Assembly: GCA_027422505.1 (NCBI GenBank)
Contig: JAPQWV010000679.1
Location: forward strand, 229,051 to 293,050
Direction: 5' to 3'
Source: Craterostigma plantagineum
Taxonomy: Eukaryota > Streptophyta > Magnoliopsida > Lamiales > Linderniaceae
DNA length: 64,000 bases
The notes beneath the pieces are model-generated. The model saw only the letters and a list, made by a program, of their open reading frames with translations, did not search any database and was not told the origin of the DNA. Of this stretch, positions 1 through 11,078 are shown piece by piece. Numbering within the stretch: the stretch's first letter is position 1; each line of letters opens with the position of its first letter. The translations under genes were made by a program, and so were the position numbers.

Positions 1-1711
1 TTTCTTTTTCTTGCAAACGTTGCAGTCCACAAATTGATAACACTACTTTCAACTCACGATTAATGGAGGTTGAGGGAGCTTATTTTCCATTTCTCTCTTG
101 CCTTTTTTCCTTTCATTTGTTTCATTTTGCTGATTTGGTTCAGTCGCCTTTACCGAGTCTCTCGGTGTGGGAGTTTCGTTTGGATCGTTTTATGTGTTTA
201 AATGAGGCTGACTAAAAACTTTTTAAAGCTTTCAAAATAATTGAGTTGCAATAAATCGAGCTCTTGAAAATATTTGAGCATTGGAAGATTAAGCGAGTTT
301 GGATTTTAAACAAAGCGGTAGATACTCGAGAAGATACTCGACTTAATCCACTTAAATCATTTTTGTGAAAGGTATTTGAAAAACACTTCACAACAATGCA
401 AGTTGAAAATCGGTTTTGGGTGAAGCATTTTATCGAACACTTAAAATGCTTCAACAATGCAAATGCTAGATATGTGATGCAATGCAAGGGACACGCGATT
501 TATATATGGAAGTTCGGAGTTTCAATACTCCTACGTCTCCCTTTCTTCCCCGCAAGGAAGGCTCTCACTACAGACTCGGTTTACATACTATGATGTACAA
601 CCTTCCGTTGTTAGACTTACACAATATAACCTCTCAAGCAATATTACGCTAACTAAACTTCCTTGCATTCAACCACCGGCAGCTTTTTAGAGTCACCTTC
701 ATCGGCCACTATTAAAGTCGACCTGAACGTCTCTCTACCGTTAGCTTTTTAAAGTCCACCAGTAGAGTTAGTGCACTCTACGATTCGTAAGCCACGGCCC
801 TACGAAAGGCACTTCTTTAGGTCCATGTTCAAAGACTACAAACACATAGTTTTACGTCTTTGTACACTCTCACTCAAAAAAATTACTTAAGCTCATCTCT
901 CGTTTGTGTTAGTGAGGTGTGTGAGTTTGAGTATTGTAGCTCTCCCTCTTTTATAACCCACACACTTGGGAAGAGCTCTCTTGATTTTGTGCTCTTTGCT
1001 CTTGTTTTTCTTCCTTGGATCTCGCTCTGAATGTGTGTTTGTTTGCTATAGGATCCTTGTATTTTTTGCTCTTCTAGTGTGTATATATAGTCTTCCAAGC
1101 TTGATATTAGCTGTTAGACACATTCAACTAGCCGTTGGAAGCTTTTTGTCTTCATATGGTCAATGGTGTCAGCTTCAGTCACTTGTACCTGCTGGAGTAA
1201 GGGGCTTGTATCTCATTGCAATAGTTGACCAGTCAATCTAGTCAACCAGACCAGACTGAGATCGGACCAGTTCAGACTGGGACCGGTCAGTCCAGTCTGA
1301 GATCGACCAGTCCAGACCAAAACCAGACCAGTCCAATACTGACTGTGACCAACCAGTCCAGATCGAGACCGATCAGTCCAGTCCAGTCTGAGACCGGGAT
1401 CAAGATCGAGATTGGGTTGACTGTCAGTTGACCGCGATGACCACTGTCGACCGGAAGTTGATCGACCCGGTTTTCGCCTGAGCTTATATTTGATATATTT
1501 TTTTCGAACCGAGCTCATCTACACACTTAACTAAATTTGTTGGTAACACAAAAATAACTTTTGTTTTCATCAAAACTAGATCGATTGATATTATCATCCA
1601 ACGGTTTTGTCTCCTCTTATCAGAGTTCTTTCACCAATTTTGGGAGTGTCAATCCCAAAGAAGACAAGGTTTTTGAAGACGAAAGAAAATAAAGATTGCC
1701 GTAGATACGAC
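1..1711. other. Gene-free repeat-like region
   Basis: I find no credible gene here. Short open frames exist on both strands but show no family resemblance. The texture (short T-rich blocks, closely spaced short motifs, the array at 1225-1440 and the stretch around 1500-1570) resembles old LTR-retrotransposon DNA, but I could not pair two LTRs or find retroelement protein motifs, so it stays unassigned. Confidence 0.4.
1225..1440. repeat. Degenerate GACCAGTCCAG array
   Basis: The words GACCAGTCCAG, GACTGAGATCG and close variants recur about every 10-30 bases through this stretch, so open frames exist on both strands (1225-1431 plus, 1213-1518 minus) without meaning coding. Both translations are low-complexity runs of S, T, P, Q, D, W, G and L. 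It is best described as a degenerate minisatellite. Confidence 0.6.
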
Positions 1712-1714
1712 TTA

Positions 1715-2584
1715 GACCATCTCCAACCGATAAATGCATTCTCGAACTCAAACGCATTCTCAAACTCAAAATGCAGTAATTCTTCTCCAACCGATCAACT
1801 CATTCTCAAACTCAATAGACTGTTTTGTAATATTCACTTCCACACCAAGTTTTATAAATTTCAATACTACCCATATATTTTACAACTTTACAAGTTAGAT
1901 TGCTAAATATTAATATTTGTTTCCCTGTCCCACTTGGAACGAGATTATTTTCTCGCTGGTTGATGGTTGATCTCTATAACCCGATATATATGTCCAGATA
2001 GCTTTGGTCTTTAACATTTATGATTTAAATTTAATCGAACCTAACTTATATATATATATATATATATGATCTTCCTATACAGGCATATAACCATAACCAT
2101 TTTAGATTACAACTTCGTGTCACAACTCACAAGGCTTCTTCATGGTTAGCCTAGACCGCAGACTTCGTCCCTCCAAATCCACCACCGACAACAACAAAAA
2201 AAAAAGAGGAGGAAAAATTCTGAAAAATTATGTAGAAGCAAGTGGGGCAGGTAGAATGGCATGTTCAGTCAAATCAAAGAAAGACTTTGGTCTTCACGCA
2301 GTGAATTCAGAGAACATATATTACACGAAAGTACATAACTTTTTCTGACAACTGTTGCTGACATAAAATGAAGATCAGTGAATTCGGCCATTTTTTACTA
2401 CAATAAATTATTTTAGGGTTCTTCTGTAATAGTTGAAAAGTTTTGCGATGGATCTTTATGCAAACGCATACATGCGTTTTTAACCGACAAAAAACTGAAA
2501 ATCCCATTTTGGGTTTGCGTTATGGTATCGATTGGACTGCTTTTCTGATATGCGTTCCTGTTTGCGCACCGGTTGGAGATGCTC
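1715..2584. mobile_element. Tourist-like (PIF/Harbinger-type) non-autonomous element
   Basis: The left end reads GACCATCTCCAACCG at 1715 and the right end, read on the minus strand from 2584, is GAGCATCTCCAACCG: a 15-base terminal inverted repeat with one mismatch. TTA is duplicated on both sides (1712-1714 and 2585-2587), as expected for PIF/Harbinger/Tourist insertions. At 870 bp it is long for a MITE and encodes nothing recognisable, so it may carry an internal insertion. Its (TA)n tract lies at about 2046-2069. Confidence 0.6.
2046..2069. repeat. (TA)n microsatellite
   Basis: A run of about eleven TA dinucleotides inside the Tourist-like element. Confidence 0.8.
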
Positions 2585-2587
2585 TTA

Positions 2588-4037
2588 GTAGCATAAATCG
2601 TCAAAATTCTCAAACATATTTAGATAAGAAAAGATCAACAATATTATATATTGAAGTAATACCATCATTGAGGTTATACAAAATCGATGCCTTTTATCCT
2701 CCAAGACTATCCTTGTTATTACAACAAATAGAAGAGCGGACAATTATTAAAATAATAATCAGCTAAAAATAGAGGGATAACATTGAGATTATGAAAATAC
2801 CACAATGAGAAGATATAGTGGATGCTTTTCTTTCAATTTTAGTAATTTTTTAATTAATTTGATCGTGCTTTTAGAAATTAATATTTGAAAAGGATGAATT
2901 CAAATAGTTCCCACACTTTTCGACACCATGATATATAATTAGTCGTTTGGGTAATCGAGTCACATCACATGCAACGCCTCAGAGCTGCGGGTCACAATGT
3001 CTATCATAGATTAATAAATCCAATAAAATAAGGTTTCAGAAAATATCTCTCATGAATCGTTAACTACCACAAGATTCTGTAATTTGATTGCACAAATTAC
3101 ATAATTATGGCACTCATAATTAATAATCGTAAGGATTAACTAACCCTTTGCGTTATTATTATGCTATTCCGAGATCAATTGTTAAGTCAGCTTGGCTATT
3201 TCAAGGACTTTTAATTGATTTAATTAATATTAAGAAAATTATAAAATTGTTTGTTGCATGATGATGGATCACATTCGCTTAAACTGCGGATGGAATATCT
3301 CTATCATGGTCCAAAAGGGATCTTTTTATATATTAAAAAAGGGTGACAAACTTTAGCTTTTGACAGATGGAATTTTGTAGCTTTGAGAAATATCTAATCA
3401 ATCAATGGCTAACTTTGATTTTAGAAATTATATATACACAATGGTTTTGTTCATGTTCTTGAATTCTAAAGTGAATGATGGAAGAACAACAAAAAGAGAA
3501 TTGCATATTAAGCCAGTTATGCTTGGTAGATGAAACTAATGTTTACCAATATTGATTATATATTTAAAACATGCTTTACGTTGTGGAGCTATTACTACAT
3601 TTATTCGAAAAAACAACTAGAGTCAGTTAAAAGAAAAAGGATTTAATCAACAAATGGTCGGTCCATCTATAATTTAAGCTAGCTGTAGTGTCTGAACTTT
3701 AATTTATTCCGTTGAATAAGAACAAAATTACAGTTGAAAGTTGAAACTATTTAAAAGACCTACTGATCAAGAAACGTTAACGTTGAACGTACGCGAGAAT
3801 ACAAAAAGTGTGCTTTTTTCTTTCATACCGGGGAAATCTCAAGAAAATACCCATTACATAAAAACATTCGCAATTCAGTATCTAGTTAGATTTTTTTACA
3901 TATAGGTACCTATTAGAATAAAATTTTTGCACATTGGAACCTGTTCCGCCGCAAGTACGTCATAGAACAATTTAGGTACCATAGAGAAACGTATGTGGCA
4001 CATAATACAATGAGAAAATGGTACGTCATTTAACACA
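2588..4037. other. AT-rich spacer without a gene
   Basis: Very AT-rich, with no open frame of convincing composition. The last 150 bases before the copia insertion contain short repeated words (GGTACC, TACGTCAT) that reappear just beyond the copia element at 9118-9170, so the copia seems to have landed in an older unclassified repeat. Confidence 0.5.
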
Positions 4038-4042
4038 TTAAG

Positions 4043-4562
4043 TGTTAGGATATGCGAAAATTCCCGATAATTTATTTGTCCGAAAAATGATGATAATAAA
4101 TACAAGAGACGAAAAATAAATTTGGACAGTGACAGGAGATTTACGTGGTTCGGTAAGAATGACCTACATCCACGGACCGGATGGTAGAACTTCTTTATAT
4201 GTGGAGCGATTACAGACGCGTACACTGACGTGATACAAAAATAGCTATAGCAACAACGAAAAATCAAAAGCTACAAAGAAATATCGAAAAAGTGGTGACT
4301 GAGGAATAAAACCTCGCTGAAGATGTTGTGGTGCGTGGCCTGTGGCATTTTTCCCTTCACTCCATCGCTGTTATTTATAGGCAAAGGTTTTGCCGCGTAC
4401 TTGCATGTGAAAAGAAAGAGTAAAAATAGCACATCAATTGACTTGCACTTGCGTAGCCGAAATAAGAACTTATATTCATAGCACTTAATTTTCACATGGC
4501 CGTCCATATAGTTGAATGGTCAAAAGCCATTCATTTATTGTGCCAATCGAGGTCACCTAACA
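4043..4562 (-). repeat. Copia 3' LTR (left copy)
   Basis: It begins TGTTAGG and ends CCTAACA on the plus strand, so both strands start with TG and end with CA. Just inside it, the minus strand carries AAGGTGGATATT, in the place of the usual copia polypurine tract. It aligns along its whole length with 8601-9113, with numerous substitutions and small indels. Confidence 0.9.
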
Positions 4563-4789
4563 AATATCCACCTTGACCGAGATTTCGAAATTACTCCACC
4601 TTGATGAGTAATACATTTATCGCCCTCCGACCTTTGCCCCGACGGGCTAGTTCACCAAATGTAAAACACCAATCAAGTCCAAGCAATGCTTGAACTTTGA
4701 AACTGGAAGAACCTTCGTAAACAAATCCGCAGGATTATCCTTTTGTTGATCTTCTTGATAAGCACATTCTTATCTGCAACGATATGACG

Positions 4790-6300
4790 AATAAAATGAT
4801 ACTTGACATGAATATGTTTAGTCCTTTCGTGATAGATCTGATCCTTGGTCAAATGAATTGCACTTTGACTGTCACAGAAAATCGTAATAACTCATTCTGG
4901 GTTAATTCGCTGAATAACCCCGTCAACCATAATGCTTCCTTGATCTCGTTAGTAACCGCCACATATTCTGTTTCAGTAGTATATAACGCCACTACATACT
5001 GTAGAGTAGCTTTCCAGCTTACTGCACAACCTCCAATACAAAATACATAACCAGTAAGAGATCGTCATTTATCGAGATCACATGCGTAGTCTGAATCGAC
5101 GAAGCCAACAAGAGTATCACTACTTCTGCCAAACTCCAAACCAATGCTTAGAGTATCCTTCAAGTATCTGAGAATCCACTTCACTGCTTGCTAGTATTCT
5201 TTCCCTGGGGTAGCCATATACCTGCTAACAACACTAACAGCCTGTGAAATATCAGGACGTGTACATATCATTGCATACATAATACTGCCGACTACACTCG
5301 AGTAAGGAACTCGTGCCGTGTACGCTTCTTTCTCATCTGATGATGGTGACTGAGCAGCGCTTAGCCTAAAAATGGCTAGCAAGAGGAGTGCTGACAGGTT
5401 TGGCATTATTTATGCCAAATCTCTCCAAAACCTTCCTGAGGTAACTTTTCTGGGCCAGGTGTAACTTACCAGCTACTCTATCACGTCTAATCCCCATACC
5501 AAAGAATCTTCTTAGCTGCTCCCAAATCCTTCATTTCAAATTCACCGTTCAATAAGGCCTTCAACTAGTGAATTTCTGCAAGATTCTTAGCCGCAATGAG
5601 AATGTCATCAACATATAACAATAGAAAAATGAACGAACTGTCATTTACCTCCCGGAAGTAATCACAAATATCATACTTGCTCCTGGAGAAACCATGACCC
5701 AACATGAAAGAATCAAACCGTTATACCACTGTCTTGGAGACTACTTTAATCCGTATAAGGAGTTCTTCAATAACAAACTTGGTCTTCCTTGCCATCAACT
5801 ATGAAACCTTCAGGTTGCTTCATATAAATATGTTCATCTAAATCGCCATGTAAGAACGCCGTCTTGACGTCAAGCTATTCTAAAACATGGCAACGAATGC
5901 AAGTAATACACGAATAGAGCTACTAACGACAGGTATACGTCATTAAAATCAACACCTTGTACCTGACTATAGCCTTCGCGACAAATCGTGCCTTATATCT
6001 TGCATCGTCAGAACCAGATAAACTTTCTTTTTTCTTGAAGACTCACTTACATCCGACTATTTTCTTTTTCTTCGAAGGCGGCATAAGAATCCAAGTACCA
6101 TTCTTGTGCAGAGACTCCATTTCTTCATTCATCGATACCAGCCACTTATCAGAATTAGCATCACTTATTGCCTCCGAATTGGTAGAAGGTTCGCCATCTC
6201 ACCTGTTTCTTGCGCCACTGATAAAGCATACGAAACTAAATTCACATACCGCTGTGGTAGTTGAATCTCCCGTCTCTGCCTATCTGGCTATAGAATATTC
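4790..6300 (-). pseudogene. Copia reverse transcriptase / RNase H remnant
   Basis: Minus-strand translation shows pieces of the copia reverse transcriptase, including LLYVDDILIAAKN near 5600-5635, then a recognisable block at 5191-5406 with VGSIMYAMICTRPDISQAV, the conserved segment joining reverse transcriptase and RNase H in Ty1/copia. Further RNase H pieces run to about 4800. Frames change repeatedly and stops interrupt each block, so it cannot make a working enzyme. Confidence 0.85.
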
Positions 6301-7745
6301 CTACTCGGTGCTTTCATCTTCAACAGAATCTGAATCAGGTTTTGCCTTATCCTCTTGATCTGTTGAACTCGTAGCAGGGTCATCTGAAGTATCTTTGTTG
6401 ATCTCGAGCTCCACCTTGTTGTGTATACTATCCTTATTTTCTTGATTAGAAGAAATAGTAGGCTCTTTTGAAGGATGTACCATAGGAGACTCGTCAAATG
6501 TAACATCTCTGCAAATTATAAATTTGGGTGACTTGGGATCGGGATTATACAGTCTATATCCTTTCACCCCTGAAGCGTAACCGAGAAAAATACACTTTTT
6601 AGCTCTAGGCGCTAACTTTCCCTCGTTTACGTGCATATAAGTTGCGCACACAAATATTCTTAAGTTGGAGTAATCGGCAGGTGTACCTGACCATACTTTC
6701 TCAGGAGTCTTGAAATTGATCGGTGAACACGGTGAGCGGTTGACAATATAACATGCTGCGGCGATAGCTTCAGCCCAAAAATCATTTGTCAACCCAGCGT
6801 TGGAGATCATACATTGAGCTCTCTCTAAAAGTGTTCGGTTCATGTGCTCGGCAACACCATTTTGTTGAGGCATCATTCGAACAGTGTGATGTCGAGCATT
6901 CCTTCATTTTTGCAAAATTCGTTGAACTCGCTTCCACAAAATTCTAAGCCATTATCAGTCCGTAACCGCTTGATCTGTTTTTCTGTCTGCTTTTCAATCA
7001 AAGCTTTCCATTGTTTAAATGTTAGGAAAACATCACTTTTCTGCTTAAGAAAATAGACCCAGATTTTCCTCAAAAAATCATCAATGAAAGTCAACATTTA
7101 TGTTGCACCACCTTTGGACGGAACACACCACATACATCAAAATGAATATAGTCCAAATTATCTTTCGTCCTATGGACTGCTGGCGAATTGAAGCTGACTC
7201 GTTTCTGCTTCCCAAAAATATAATGTTCGCAAAAGTCCATCTTACCAGTGCTTCGATCGCAACGTAGGCCCCATTTACTTAAAATCGTCAAGCCTTTTTC
7301 TCCCATGTGTCCAAGTCGCATATGCCATAATCTCATGGTATCAACCTCCGGGGATGTCGAAACTACAGTGGAACCTATAGCAGTAGTTCCCTGCAAAATA
7401 TATAAATTTCCAGACCTGCAAGCTTTCATCACGACAAGGGCGCCTCTGGAAATTTTCAAAACTCCACCTTCACCTGAGAACCTACACCCTAGAGATTCAA
7501 GTGTGCCTAAAGAGATAAGATTTTCTCTTCATATCTAGTCCATGTCTGACTTCTGTGAGCGTTCAGATGATTCCGTCGAACATCTTGATCCTAACTGTGC
7601 CTTAGCAACAACTTTACGCGGAGCATCATTTCCCATTAAGACGTATCCACCATCGAATTTTTCATATGTGGAAAAAACAATCTTGACTCCGACTTATGTG
7701 GTAAGAACAACCCGAATCTAATATCCACTCATTATCAGACCTAAC
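6301..7745 (-). pseudogene. Copia protease-integrase remnant
   Basis: Read right to left on the minus strand: an aspartic protease motif WILDSGCSYH near 7700-7740; a GAG-pre-integrase block with LWHMRLGHMGEKG and a degraded H-C zinc region (7091-7459); the integrase core with LRTDNGLEF (6873-7097); and QQNGVAEHMNRTLLERA with the downstream WAEAI and FLGYASGVKGYRLY blocks (6301-6876). These belong to the Ty1/copia integrase family. The blocks lie in separate frames, so the gene is broken at several points. Confidence 0.88.
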
Positions 7746-7799
7746 AATATTTGCAGTTGCTACAAAAATAGTTCCATCGCTCTCATCAGCAGCTACACT

Positions 7800-8590
7800 A
7801 GCTTCAGCGTGTTTATTAAATTGCTGATTATTTTTCTCCTTATTTTTTAATTTATAAAAATTAGCTTTGATGTGACCCTTTTTCTTGCAAAATTACAGAC
7901 TTTATTTCTGTACCTGGATTTTGACCTTTCTTTAGATCTGCTACTTTCAGTGTCTCTACGTTCTGGTCTTCCCCGTGCAAACATGCCTTCTGTCTGACTA
8001 CCACTTGTTTCTCCCGTTATATCCCTGTCTATCTGTTCTTCCGATTGTAACGCGGATTTGACAGTAGAATATGATATTGTGTCTTTTCCGTATATAACGT
8101 GTCACGAAAATGTTTTAAAGACGAGGGAAGGAAAAACAACAATATTATGGCTTGATCTTCATCCGTCAGTCGTCACTTTGACTTCTGCGTTCGCCAAATC
8201 AATAATAATTGAGTCGAATTTATCGAGATGGGAGAGAATAGAAGTACATTCGATCATTTTCATACTTTAAAGCTTCTGCTTTAAATAAAGCCGATTCTTC
8301 TTAGTCTTCTTCATGTAGATAGCTTTTAACGCATCTCACATACCCATGGTCGTCGTCTCCGTGGAAAATTCTTGTAAAACTCGTAAGAGAGATTTAAGAT
8401 AATAGTCGATCTGACTTTCTTGTCCAATTCACTAAATTGATCATCCTTAATTTTGGTTGGTTTCTTCTTTGCGCCTTCAAGCGCCACCTCACAACCGTCT
8501 TGAATGAGTATGGCCTCCATCTTGTGACTCCGCATTGCAAGTTGACATTTCTGTCTAACTTTTCAATTGACATTTTTGTTATCGTCATGG
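7800..8590 (-). pseudogene. Copia gag remnant
   Basis: Beginning at about 8588 on the minus strand (MTITKMSIEKLD), two overlapping frames at 8326-8588 contain parts of a copia-type gag, including the stretch with KIKDDQFSELDKKVRSTIIL. A lysine-rich knuckle relic follows near 7860-7900. Frames are lost in between. It was assigned mainly by position upstream of protease and integrase. Confidence 0.7.
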
Positions 8591-8600
8591 TGGCTAAAAA

Positions 8601-9113
8601 TAGGATATGTGAAAATCCCCGAGTAATTTATTTGCCTGAAAAATGACAATAGTAAATACAAGAGGCGAAAAATAAATTTGGACAGTGACATGAGATTTAC
8701 GTGGTTCGATCAGAATGACCTCCACGGGCCGGAGGGTAGAACTTCTTTATTATGTGAAGTGATTACAGACGCGTACACTAACGTGATACAAAAGTAGCTA
8801 TACCAATAACGGGAAATCAAAAGCTACAAAGAAATATCGGAAAAGTGGTGACCGAGGAGTACCCTCGTTGAAGATGTTGTGGTGCGTGGCCTGTGGCATT
8901 TTTCCCTTCGCTCCATCGCCATTATTTATAAGCAAAGGTTTTGCCGCGTACTTGCATGTGAAAAGAAAGAATAAAAACAACACATAATTTGACTTGCACT
9001 TGCGTAGCCGAAAAAAGAATTGATATTCATATCACTTAATTTTCACGTGGCCGTCCATATAGTTGAATGGTCAAAAGCCATTTCTTTGTTGTGCCAATCG
9101 AGGTCACCTAACA
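8601..9113 (-). repeat. Copia 5' LTR (right copy)
   Basis: Second LTR copy, ending CCTAACA at 9113 and followed by the TTAAG duplication. Its inner boundary has lost the expected TGT: the sequence reads AAAATAGGATATG where the other LTR has TGTTAGGATATG. Confidence 0.88.
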
Positions 9114-9118
9114 TTAAG

Positions 9119-9834
9119 GTACCATATAGAACGTATATAGGTGCCATATAAACACATGATGTGGTACGTTAATACAAAAAGGTCCTCAAGACTGGAAAAC
9201 TGGTACACGCAATCGAACGAGTACTTATATAAAAAAATTAAATTTCTAATAGGGGTTTTGCAAATTTTTTATATAAATGAATATTTTTCTGCCGATTCAC
9301 CCTCATGGTATTACACAATACTGAACATTAATATAAAATGCACCGTATCTCTATGATTTGCTACATATATAATAATCTCGTCCATCTCTAGTTACTCGGT
9401 TCAAGACAGAGTCAATTATATTTTAATTAGGTACACTTTGAATTATGCAGTGAATCACAAATCGAGCGTTAGTTTTATTAATTATGATATCCCATGCCAA
9501 TGCCTTTTCCTTACCAGAAAGTTGGTAAGAGGAACACTGATTGATACTTCAGTGGTTCACGAATAATTAAAGGTTCTGCTAATAACCAAGAAGCTAAATA
9601 ATAAATTACTATCACTATTTATGATTTCGAAAAAAGCCGGTAATAAACAAATACCACCATACTATAATCATCATCATCAACATACATAAATCATTCCAAT
9701 TCTAAAAACATACCTTTTTTCTTTTGTCACTTCCTTTGACTTCCATCCCATTACAGCATTCTCACATACCCTAACAGAGAAACATTCAAAACTCACCGCC
9801 CACCTTCAAGGAAAAAAAAAGAAGAGAGCGAAAA
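9119..9834. promoter_or_regulatory. Spacer and presumed promoter of the EXORDIUM-like gene
   Basis: AT-rich, with no gene. The last 100 bases should hold the promoter and 5' UTR of the gene starting at 9835. A 25-base segment at 9747-9771 is repeated exactly inside the coding sequence at 9892-9916. Confidence 0.5.
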
Positions 9835-9916
9835 ATGGTGCAAAGGAATTCCCAAGCCCTAACTTTCTTCTTCTTCATCTCAATCTTTTTCCCCATTACA
9901 GCATTCTCACATACCC
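9747..9916 (+). repeat. 25-bp direct repeat spanning 5' UTR and signal-peptide codons
   Basis: Positions 9747-9771 and 9892-9916 are identical over 25 bases (both contain CCCATTACAGCATTC) and lie 145 bp apart. The second copy encodes PITAFSHT at the end of the signal peptide; the first is upstream of the start codon. Confidence 0.9.
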
Positions 9917-10851
9917 AAGAAAGCAACAACAATGGCTACTTGGACCAACAGAAGAACTTCGAAGGATCATCAGACCTCATCGACCTCAAATACCACATGG
10001 GACCAGTCCTCTCATCGCCGGTAATAAACCTCTACATAATATGGTACGGACGGTGGAACCCATCCCACCAATCCACCATCAGAGACTTCCTCGCCTCGCT
10101 CTCCTCGCCGGCACCGCGCCCTTCCGTCGCCGACTGGTGGAGAACCGTCGGGCTCTACACCGACCAAACTGGCTCCAACGTCTCCAAGACTCTGACCCTC
10201 TCCGGCGAGTTCTACGACTACGGATACTACTCCCACGGAAGGGGAAGGAGCCTCACTAGGCTGTCGATGCAGTCCATCATAAAGAACGCCGTCGCCGCAT
10301 CGCCGCCGCTGCCGCTGAACTACGACAGCGGCCTTTACCTGGTTCTCACGTCCCACGATGTCCAGGTGGAGGAGTTCTGCAGGGCGGTGTGCGGATTTCA
10401 CTACTTCACCTTCCCATCCATCGTCGGCGTCACCGTGCCCTACGCTTGGATCGGCTACAGCGGGACCCAGTGCCCAGGCATGTGCGCCTACCCATTCGCT
10501 TTTCCGGGCGCCGGCGAGTCCGCCGCGGGCAGTGCGATGAAGCCGCCGAACGGAGATCCAGGGATCGACGGAATGATAAGCGTGATCGCCCACGAGTTAG
10601 CAGAGGTGTCGAGCAATCCACTGATCAACGCTTGGTATTCCGGCGACGACCCTATGGCTCCCAACGAAATAGCCGATCTCTGCCTGGGCGTCTACGGCAG
10701 CGGCGGCGGCGGCGGTTACGCCGGAGCTGTTTACAGAGATTCGTGGGGCGATTCGTACAATCTGAACGGAATTAAGGGAAGGAAGTTTCTAGTGCAGTGG
10801 GTTTGGGATCCTTTGAAAAAGAGATGCTATGGGCCTAATGCTATGGATTGA
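9835..10851 (+). CDS. EXORDIUM-like (phosphate-induced PHI-1 family) secreted protein
   Basis: An uninterrupted 338-residue frame without introns, the usual form of this family. Residues 1-25 are a signal peptide with a long F/I-rich core ending near AFSHT, so the product should enter the secretory pathway; family members act in the apoplast and in Arabidopsis are linked to brassinosteroid-dependent growth and carbon status. The PHI-1 domain fills the rest: [20 protein letters not shown] (53-72), a cysteine-rich middle ([13 protein letters not shown]), [10 protein letters not shown] (253-262) and the closing [13 protein letters not shown] near 318-330. The molecular activity of the family is not established. 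The start is the first ATG in frame, directly before the signal peptide. It converges on the DCD gene, with about 230 bp between stop codons. Which EXORDIUM-LIKE paralogue it is cannot be decided here. Confidence 0.95.
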   Translation: MVQRNSQALTFFFFISIFFPITAFSHTQESNNNGYLDQQKNFEGSSDLIDLKYHMGPVLSSPVINLYIIWYGRWNPSHQSTIRDFLASLSSPAPRPSVADWWRTVGLYTDQTGSNVSKTLTLSGEFYDYGYYSHGRGRSLTRLSMQSIIKNAVAASPPLPLNYDSGLYLVLTSHDVQVEEFCRAVCGFHYFTFPSIVGVTVPYAWIGYSGTQCPGMCAYPFAFPGAGESAAGSAMKPPNGDPGIDGMISVIAHELAEVSSNPLINAWYSGDDPMAPNEIADLCLGVYGSGGGGGYAGAVYRDSWGDSYNLNGIKGRKFLVQWVWDPLKKRCYGPNAMD

Positions 10852-11078
10852 ATTGAATTGATTTCAAAGGTTTTTCCTCGCTTACTATTACATCTTATGA
10901 TGTTGCTGTTAATCTTCTTTCAAAATCGTAATTACTGCACTACCTTAAATGTTCCCAGATAAACAAAAGCATACACAAAATATGAACCAAAAGTTTGCTC
11001 ATAAGACACAGGTTCATAACTAAAAGCCCCAGGTGGAACTCTTACTAAGCAAAAACAAAAGGTTGAGATGTAAAATAT

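Larger units (their letters stand above)
4043..9113 (-). mobile_element. Decayed Ty1/copia LTR retrotransposon
   Basis: A 5.07-kb element on the minus strand bounded by two related LTRs (4043-4562 and about 8601-9113) and flanked by the 5-bp target duplication TTAAG (4038-4042 and 9114-9118). Internal minus-strand order is gag, CCHC-type knuckle relic, protease (DSG near 7720), integrase, reverse transcriptase (LLYVDD near 5610) and RNase H, the order that defines Ty1/copia. Stops and frameshifts are scattered throughout and the LTRs differ at many positions, so this is an old, inactive copy. The bases between the right LTR and gag start are very few and I see no clear primer binding site, so that part may be deleted. 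Confidence 0.93.

Noticed and set aside
10012..10593. 193-codon minus-strand frame opposite the EXORDIUM-like gene
   Set aside because: A GC-rich shadow of the real gene; composition and lack of motifs argue against coding.
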